From the NCBI GenBank assembly GCA_944327255.1, contig CALVHA010000006.1, forward strand, positions 1-64,000: a DNA stretch of 64,000 bases. The letters run 5' to 3'. Shown in pieces: positions 59,539 to 64,000 of the stretch. Each line of letters starts with the position of its first letter. Positions within the stretch are counted from its first letter, which is position 1. The notes under the pieces are model-generated. The model made no database searches and was not told where the DNA came from. It worked only from the letters and a program-made list of their open reading frames with translations. Source of the DNA: Candidatus Gastranaerophilales bacterium. Its GTDB lineage: Bacteria; Cyanobacteriota; Vampirovibrionia; Gastranaerophilales; Gastranaerophilaceae. The translations under genes and the position numbers were made by a program.

Positions 59539-59892
59539 TTATTGTTTTATTTGAGCATCAATTTGTGCTTTTGCCATTTCCATTTGATTTATTTTCATTT
59601 CTCGTTGCAAAATCATCTGGTTTGTTGTATTCACTCTTGCTTCAAGTATTTTTTTCTGCTCAGGATCTTTTTCTTCTTTTAGGGTTTTAGCCAAATCTAC
59701 TAAAATGCCATTTAGTCTTGCAACTGCACCGTATTCTGCTGCAATATCAGAGGATATTGCCATACTTTGTTCTCTAAGAGCTATTTTTGGATCCTGTGGA
59801 TTTGTTACTGACTGTGATGCAGGTTGTGGTTGAATGTTTTGTACAGGTTGAGATGTATTATACATTACTGGTTGAATTGGTGCATTTAACAT
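59539..59892 (-). CDS. small helical protein of unknown function
   Basis: From ATG 59892 (AAAGGAG upstream) the product has 117 residues. The N-terminal ~45 are Gln/Pro/Asn-rich (MLNAPIQPVMYNTSQPVQNI), and the rest is an amphipathic helix-pair: IAAEYGAVARLNGILVDLAK, then EQKKILEARVNTTNQMILQ and EMKINQMEMAKAQIDAQIKQ. No signal peptide is present. The charged helices could form a hairpin coiled coil, as in small secretion-apparatus or chaperone proteins, but there is no specific match. It is convergent with pgk. Confidence 0.6.
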   Translation of the reverse strand: MLNAPIQPVMYNTSQPVQNIQPQPASQSVTNPQDPKIALREQSMAISSDIAAEYGAVARLNGILVDLAKTLKEEKDPEQKKILEARVNTTNQMILQREMKINQMEMAKAQIDAQIKQ

Positions 59893-60024
59893 AACTTTTC
59901 TCCTTTTACACAAATTGATATACTAATAAAGTAAAACCACTGCTAAAATTGCTTTTTTATCCAAAAATATTGCAAAATGTTAAGCATTGAATTATAATTA
60001 TGATGTAAGAAAGGAGAGTTTATT

Positions 60025-61236
60025 ATGTGGGAAAAAGACATAAACATTAATGAAGTAAAAGAGATTAGAACTCGTACTTCTGTATTTTTTGGTGTCGGAG
60101 CTATAAAAAAGATTGATGACATAGCAAAAACATTAAAAGATAAAGGTATTGATAAAGTAATTGTAATGTCAGGCAGAAACGCTTACAAAGCAACAGGTGC
60201 TTGGGATTACGTAGAAAAAGCTTTAAAAGATAACGGCATTGGTTATGTAAACTATGCAGAAGTTACTCCAAACCCTACAACTCATCATGTAAATGATGCT
60301 GCAAAATTAGCAAAAGAATTCGGAGCAAAAGCTGTAATTGCAATTGGTGGCGGATCTCCTACTGATGCAGGCAAATCAGTTGCGATATTACTTGAATATC
60401 CTGATAAAACAGCTGAAGAAATTTATGAATTCAAGTTTACACCTGAAAAAGCTGCACCTATTGTATCAATCAACTTAACTCACGGTACAGGTACTGAAAC
60501 AAACAGATTTGCAGTTGTAACAAATCTTGAAAAGAACTTTAAACCTGCAATTGCATATGATTGTATCTATCCTATGTTTGCAATTGATGATCCTCAATTG
60601 ATGACAAAATTATCACCAAAACAAACAAGATACGTTTCAATTGACGCAATAAACCATGTAGTTGAAGCGGCTACTTCAAAAGTACTTTCACCATACTGTG
60701 TAACTCTTGCAAGAGAAGTTATCGCTCTTGTCGCAAGATATTTACCAAAAGCATTAGAAAATCCTGAAGACTTAGAGGCCAGATACTTTTTAGCATATGC
60801 AGCAATGATGGGCGGAGTATGCTTTGATAATGGATTATTACATTATACTCATGCACTTGAACATCCTTTGAGTGCCGTAAAGCCTGAATTATCTCACGGT
60901 CTTGGACTTGCTATTTTGCTTCCTGCAGTAATCAAGACAATTTATCCTGCAAAAGCTAATATTTTAGCAGATATTTTGGCTCCAATTGTTCCTGACTTAA
61001 AAGGTGAAGCTCAAGATGCCGAAAAAGCCGCAAAGGGAGTTGAAAAATGGCTTCAATCAGTTGGTGTTACAGAAAAACTCACAGATGAAGGTTTTGCTGA
61101 ATCTGATGTAGAAAAACTGGTTGATCTCGTATACTCAACGCCATCTCTTGATGGACTACTTGCAATTGCTCCAACAGGAAATGGACGTGATATCGTAGAA
61201 AAAATCTACAGAGAATCGTTAAAACCGTTATCATAA
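60025..61236 (+). CDS. iron-containing alcohol dehydrogenase
   Basis: The 403-residue enzyme is a group III (Fe-dependent) alcohol dehydrogenase. It has the nucleotide-binding AVIAIGGGSPTDAGKSV, THGTGTETNRFAVVT, and the iron-ligand set Asp in DAINHVVEA, His in the same motif, and His in HYTHALEHPLSAVKPELSHG. NAD(P)H-linked interconversion of an aldehyde or ketone and an alcohol is expected; the substrate (ethanol, butanol, a diol) cannot be read. AAAGGAGAG precedes the ATG. It is monocistronic and fits a fermentative cell. Confidence 0.92.
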   Translation: MWEKDININEVKEIRTRTSVFFGVGAIKKIDDIAKTLKDKGIDKVIVMSGRNAYKATGAWDYVEKALKDNGIGYVNYAEVTPNPTTHHVNDAAKLAKEFGAKAVIAIGGGSPTDAGKSVAILLEYPDKTAEEIYEFKFTPEKAAPIVSINLTHGTGTETNRFAVVTNLEKNFKPAIAYDCIYPMFAIDDPQLMTKLSPKQTRYVSIDAINHVVEAATSKVLSPYCVTLAREVIALVARYLPKALENPEDLEARYFLAYAAMMGGVCFDNGLLHYTHALEHPLSAVKPELSHGLGLAILLPAVIKTIYPAKANILADILAPIVPDLKGEAQDAEKAAKGVEKWLQSVGVTEKLTDEGFAESDVEKLVDLVYSTPSLDGLLAIAPTGNGRDIVEKIYRESLKPLS

Positions 61237-61240
61237 TAAC

Positions 61241-61274
61241 AAAAATCCCCCTTTTAAAAAAGGGGGATTTTTTT
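61241..61274. terminator. bidirectional terminator
   Basis: AAAAATCCCCCTT pairs with AAGGGGGATTTTT around a short TTAAAA loop, lying between the convergent genes ending at 61236 and 61273. Confidence 0.9.
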
Positions 61275-62673
61275 AATATTTTTTCACAAATACAACAAAC
61301 GAATTATTTTCCATGAACTTACCTTTTGTATACATTGAAGCGCCAAAATAATTAAGTTCATAATTTTTTAGAGCCAATTTATACGAGTCAGGATAATTTT
61401 TATTCATAAAAAAATCAAAGATTATTACATCCGGAGGAGAAGACACGATCTCTTCATCGTTCATTTGTGAACCGGCTTTCCAACCCCAGTAGGTATATCT
61501 TTTATAATTTTTAAAGATACTCTTTTCAAAATAAGGCTGAATTGCAACAGTTTTAAAACCAAGTCCGTAAATTACTTTTTCATCAAGATTATTTTGTTTT
61601 ATAAATTCTGCAACTTTTCTTGATGCACAATAATCATTTTTGATATCAAAAAAAGCACATTTAATACTCCATAAAATCTGAACAGAAAACAAAAATGCGG
61701 CTAAAACATAAAATAATATATTTTTTTTAAACGGTAAATTTTGAATATTATTCATATCTGACAGAAGCCAGCAGGAAAAAATAAAAGTCAAAATTAAATA
61801 TCCTGCATGCCAGTTATTACAATATAATATAGACAAAACAGACACAATAGAAAAGTTTAATATACTAAAAAGAGAAATTTGATATATATTTTTACAGAAA
61901 ATTCTACCTGCAATGACATAAAATGCAAGAACAACAGCACATTCTAAATACTTAACAGGCGCCAGAATATTAAAATATCCTTTGGTTATAATATAAAATA
62001 TTTTTGTTATTCCTCGAATATGAATATCTGCACCAAAAGTACAATCCGCAGGTTTTATCATATATATTGCAGTCAAAATAAGCCCTGTAAAAATTAGTGC
62101 AGGAGCTCCAATATTTTTAATTTTCTCTTTGTACAAATCAAAAATAAAAAATAACAATAACGCAAATGCTAAAACAAATCCCTGAGCGCTTATATTTGTT
62201 AGTAAAATTAAAAGGAACGCATAGATATATGGTTTATGCAGTCTTTTCCCGTAAAAAACAGCAATGATTGCCAGCATAGGAAAAATAAGAGAATGGTTTC
62301 TTGCAACAACCGCATACTGAAAAAATATAAAATATGTAAACGGAAAAAATATTTTAATAAATATCGGGATTTTGGATCTAAACAAAAACAACCAGATCCC
62401 AACCACAGAACACAACCATGGTACAAGAAATATCAGCCTGTATGGAAAATGTAAAAGATAAAGTGTCCTTAAAAGATAGTACCAGATAAGAGGATGTCCA
62501 TCGTATTTCAAAGCATCCGTTATAAGATGCAAATATGTATTTTCTCTTGCAATAAGCCAGGCTTGTGCCTCATCTGCCCATGGCTCATGGTGAATTCCAA
62601 CAATAAATGTCAAAACCGCAAAGAGTATAAATACAATTAAATTAATCACTGTTTCTTTTTTAATTCTTTCCAT
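61273..62673 (-). CDS. polytopic membrane glycosyltransferase-like protein
   Basis: The 466-residue product has about ten transmembrane helices and the early acidic loop of GT-C enzymes: HHEPWADEAQAWLIARENTY, where the DEAQ(A)W motif corresponds to the catalytic DE of ArnT/PMT-type lipid-linked sugar transferases, followed by DALKYDGHPLIWYYLLRTLY. The C-terminal ~90 residues are a small soluble domain. It would transfer a sugar from a polyprenyl-phosphate donor outside the inner membrane. TATAAT (62686 to 62681, minus strand) ends seven bases before the ATG, predicting a leaderless mRNA. Confidence 0.75.
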   Translation of the reverse strand: MERIKKETVINLIVFILFAVLTFIVGIHHEPWADEAQAWLIARENTYLHLITDALKYDGHPLIWYYLLRTLYLLHFPYRLIFLVPWLCSVVGIWLFLFRSKIPIFIKIFFPFTYFIFFQYAVVARNHSLIFPMLAIIAVFYGKRLHKPYIYAFLLILLTNISAQGFVLAFALLLFFIFDLYKEKIKNIGAPALIFTGLILTAIYMIKPADCTFGADIHIRGITKIFYIITKGYFNILAPVKYLECAVVLAFYVIAGRIFCKNIYQISLFSILNFSIVSVLSILYCNNWHAGYLILTFIFSCWLLSDMNNIQNLPFKKNILFYVLAAFLFSVQILWSIKCAFFDIKNDYCASRKVAEFIKQNNLDEKVIYGLGFKTVAIQPYFEKSIFKNYKRYTYWGWKAGSQMNDEEIVSSPPDVIIFDFFMNKNYPDSYKLALKNYELNYFGASMYTKGKFMENNSFVVFVKKY

Positions 62674-62743
62674 AACAACAATTATATAAAGTTAATTTCA
62701 AAAAGTCTTTTTATTAAAAAAAATTTATGTTAAATTATTGTTT

Positions 62744-63268
62744 ATGAAATTGAATTTCAAAAAAATCTATAAAGATATGCTCACACAATTTCCTAAAGAA
62801 GAGTTAAAGACTTTTAAAGAATTTGAACAGCTTCTTGCCTCTCCAGAATACGAATTATTTATATTCAAACCTGAAGACGTGAGTGTTGGATATTCTATAT
62901 GGTATAAAGATGATGAAATGGGATTTTTATGGCTGGATTATATTGCAATATTCAAAGAATTTCACTCAAAAGGTTACGGGAGCATCTGTATAAAAGAATT
63001 TATAAAACAAAATTCAGATAAAAAATATTGTTTTTTTGAAATTGAAAAACCAACAAATGAACAGGCTGTCAGACGGCAAAAATTTTACGAAAAACTTGGA
63101 TGTAAAAACACAGGAATTAAATATTTCTTCCCTAACAAATATAAAAAATTGGAAATGGATTTGCTTTATTTAGGGGTAAATACGGATATTCCTCCTGATA
63201 AAAATTATATTAATAAAGCTATATCAAAAGTTCACAAATCTCTCCATAATTCTATATGGGAATATTAG
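62744..63268 (+). CDS. GNAT-family N-acetyltransferase
   Basis: From ATG 62744 the product has 174 residues. WLDYIAIFKEFHSKGYGSIC is motif A, with the acetyl-CoA-binding H-SKGYGS. ANEQAVRRQKFYEKLGCKNTG-like sequence (PTNEQAVRRQKFYEKLG) is motif B. An in-frame TTG at 62738 is less likely, because it lies inside the -10/-1 region: TAAATT (62731-62736) ends seven bases before the ATG. The substrate is unknown. The gene is divergent from the membrane glycosyltransferase. Confidence 0.8.
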   Translation: MKLNFKKIYKDMLTQFPKEELKTFKEFEQLLASPEYELFIFKPEDVSVGYSIWYKDDEMGFLWLDYIAIFKEFHSKGYGSICIKEFIKQNSDKKYCFFEIEKPTNEQAVRRQKFYEKLGCKNTGIKYFFPNKYKKLEMDLLYLGVNTDIPPDKNYINKAISKVHKSLHNSIWEY

Positions 63269-63301
63269 CAAAAAATATTTTGTTCAAGTTTTATAAAAAA
63301 T

Positions 63302-64000
63302 ATGAAAATAACAAATAACTTTATATACAGAAACTCCCCTTCATTTACTAGTTACAACAAGCTTAACCCGAAAACAAATCTTTCAGTGAGCACATCTTTT
63401 TATCATGATTTCCCCGCTTTACAAAAAGCTGTAGACATTATTGAGAAGAATTTTCCGAACGGAACGGATATATTAATTTATGCAGGCTCGAACGGAGAGG
63501 AAGCAATTTCAGTTGATTCCATGCTGAAGTACCCTGAAAAATATAATATTTCGTCGATCGATCCATTCAAAGAAGCTATTGATTATGCAAATCGCGCATA
63601 CTATGGAGTTCACGCTCTTGACGATGACGGATTTCTTATTAACACAATGGGAAAAACTCTAACGCCTGAACAACTTTGGTTAAGAAGTAATTTCTACAAA
63701 AACGTTGAGAAAATTCCAAAACCAAAACAAAATTTAAACAATATGCAAGACGAAATATTTAATATCAACTTTCCAGGACTTGAAATCCAAAGCTATTATA
63801 AACTTAAGCCTGAAGTAAAACAAAGAATTAAATTTGTTCGCGGGGACATAAGAAATATAAATTCTTTCCCGGTACAAACAGAAAACGGGAAAGTTGGTGC
63901 TGTATTTTTCAGAAATGCGCTATATCATCTTACAAAAAATGACTTAACCGGAATTTTAAAATACGGTGATAAGCCAAATATGAATATAAACAAAACAGAA
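63302..64000 (+). CDS. CheR-like methyltransferase, partial at the window end
   Basis: From ATG 63302 the frame is open for 233 codons to the window edge. It starts MKITNNFIYRNSPSFTSYNK, then KAVDIIEKNFPNGTDILIYA, GSNGEEAISVDSMLK, NISSIDPFKEAIDYANRAYY, RIKFVRGDIRNINSFP and VGAVFFRNALYHLTKND. The order resembles the SAM site of CheR chemotaxis methyltransferases: AGCS.GEE.YS, the D that follows, and F.RN.L.Y. The first motif has lost its Cys-Ser and the DI acidic step is altered, so methylation may be lost or changed. TATAAA (63292-63297) sits close to the ATG and suggests a leaderless mRNA. Confidence 0.6.
   Translation, partial: MKITNNFIYRNSPSFTSYNKLNPKTNLSVSTSFYHDFPALQKAVDIIEKNFPNGTDILIYAGSNGEEAISVDSMLKYPEKYNISSIDPFKEAIDYANRAYYGVHALDDDGFLINTMGKTLTPEQLWLRSNFYKNVEKIPKPKQNLNNMQDEIFNINFPGLEIQSYYKLKPEVKQRIKFVRGDIRNINSFPVQTENGKVGAVFFRNALYHLTKNDLTGILKYGDKPNMNINKTE

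Noticed and set aside
1-64000. CRISPR arrays, insertion sequences, integrases, prophage
   Set aside because: No spaced direct repeats, transposase or integrase motifs, or phage structural genes were seen on either strand.

Overview
The window reads as chromosome from an AT-rich, diderm (Gram-negative-type) bacterium, most likely a gut member of the Melainabacteria/Vampirovibrionia (order Gastranaerophilales), the non-photosynthetic sister group of Cyanobacteria. This is inferred, from memory of that group's proteins: four prepilin-like genes with the N-terminus 'FTLAEVLIT(L/I)GIIGVVAA', two paralogues starting 'MG(L/M)AASQARFL', a CPHG...CPIC protein, and BamA/Skp/GT9 genes that imply an outer membrane. 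There is no rRNA, insertion sequence, integrase, CRISPR array or phage module; coding is dense on both strands.

Layout. 1-5.1 kb: a secreted coiled-coil protein, a QARFL-family protein, and a TerC-like transporter with a glycosyltransferase. 5.2-6.0 kb: a prepilin gene interrupted by a 13-G run. 6.1-13.4 kb: a translation operon (prfA, ylxR, infB, rbfA, truB, an LmeA-like protein, a GerMN protein, a HicB-like protein, a BFN nuclease). 13.5-15.4 kb: small proteins and a second prepilin gene with a 12-G run. 15.6-18.4 kb: a probable cobalamin riboswitch and three genes of unknown function. 18.6-24.4 kb: a second QARFL protein, prenyl synthase, lepB, an acetyltransferase, leuS. 24.4-27.3 kb: small and EF-hand-like proteins, a rhodanese, an orphan terminator. 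27.3-35.5 kb: rsmI, bamA, skp, pyrimidine phosphorylase, a soluble FlhA C-terminal-domain protein, a divergent GH77 glucanotransferase. 35.6-45.9 kb: an outer-membrane-type protein, a DivIC-like protein, TPR protein, metallopeptidase-like protein, CtpA, U32-like protein, a third prepilin, comM, GT9. 45.9-50.1 kb: tRNA-Cys, tRNA-Val, a small HTH protein divergent from a fourth prepilin, TPR and DUF4145 proteins. 50.2-64 kb: pgi, YcaC-like hydrolase, aquaporin, pgeF, a frameshifted coiled-coil gene, a stand-alone AICAR transformylase, dCMP deaminase, pgk, an iron alcohol dehydrogenase, a membrane glycosyltransferase, GNAT, and a CheR-like gene cut by the window end.

Most notable. (1) Two prepilin-like genes carry long G runs at the same place in the leader, each exactly one base out of frame: a strong candidate for ON/OFF phase variation of pilins. 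(2) The entire FlhA cytoplasmic domain occurs without the membrane export-gate half, behind a DUF4177-like domain. (3) A cobalamin riboswitch stands before an operon with no recognisable B12 function. (4) At least a dozen genes have a TATAAT-like -10 box ending 5-8 bases before the start codon and no Shine-Dalgarno, so leaderless mRNAs look common, on both strands.
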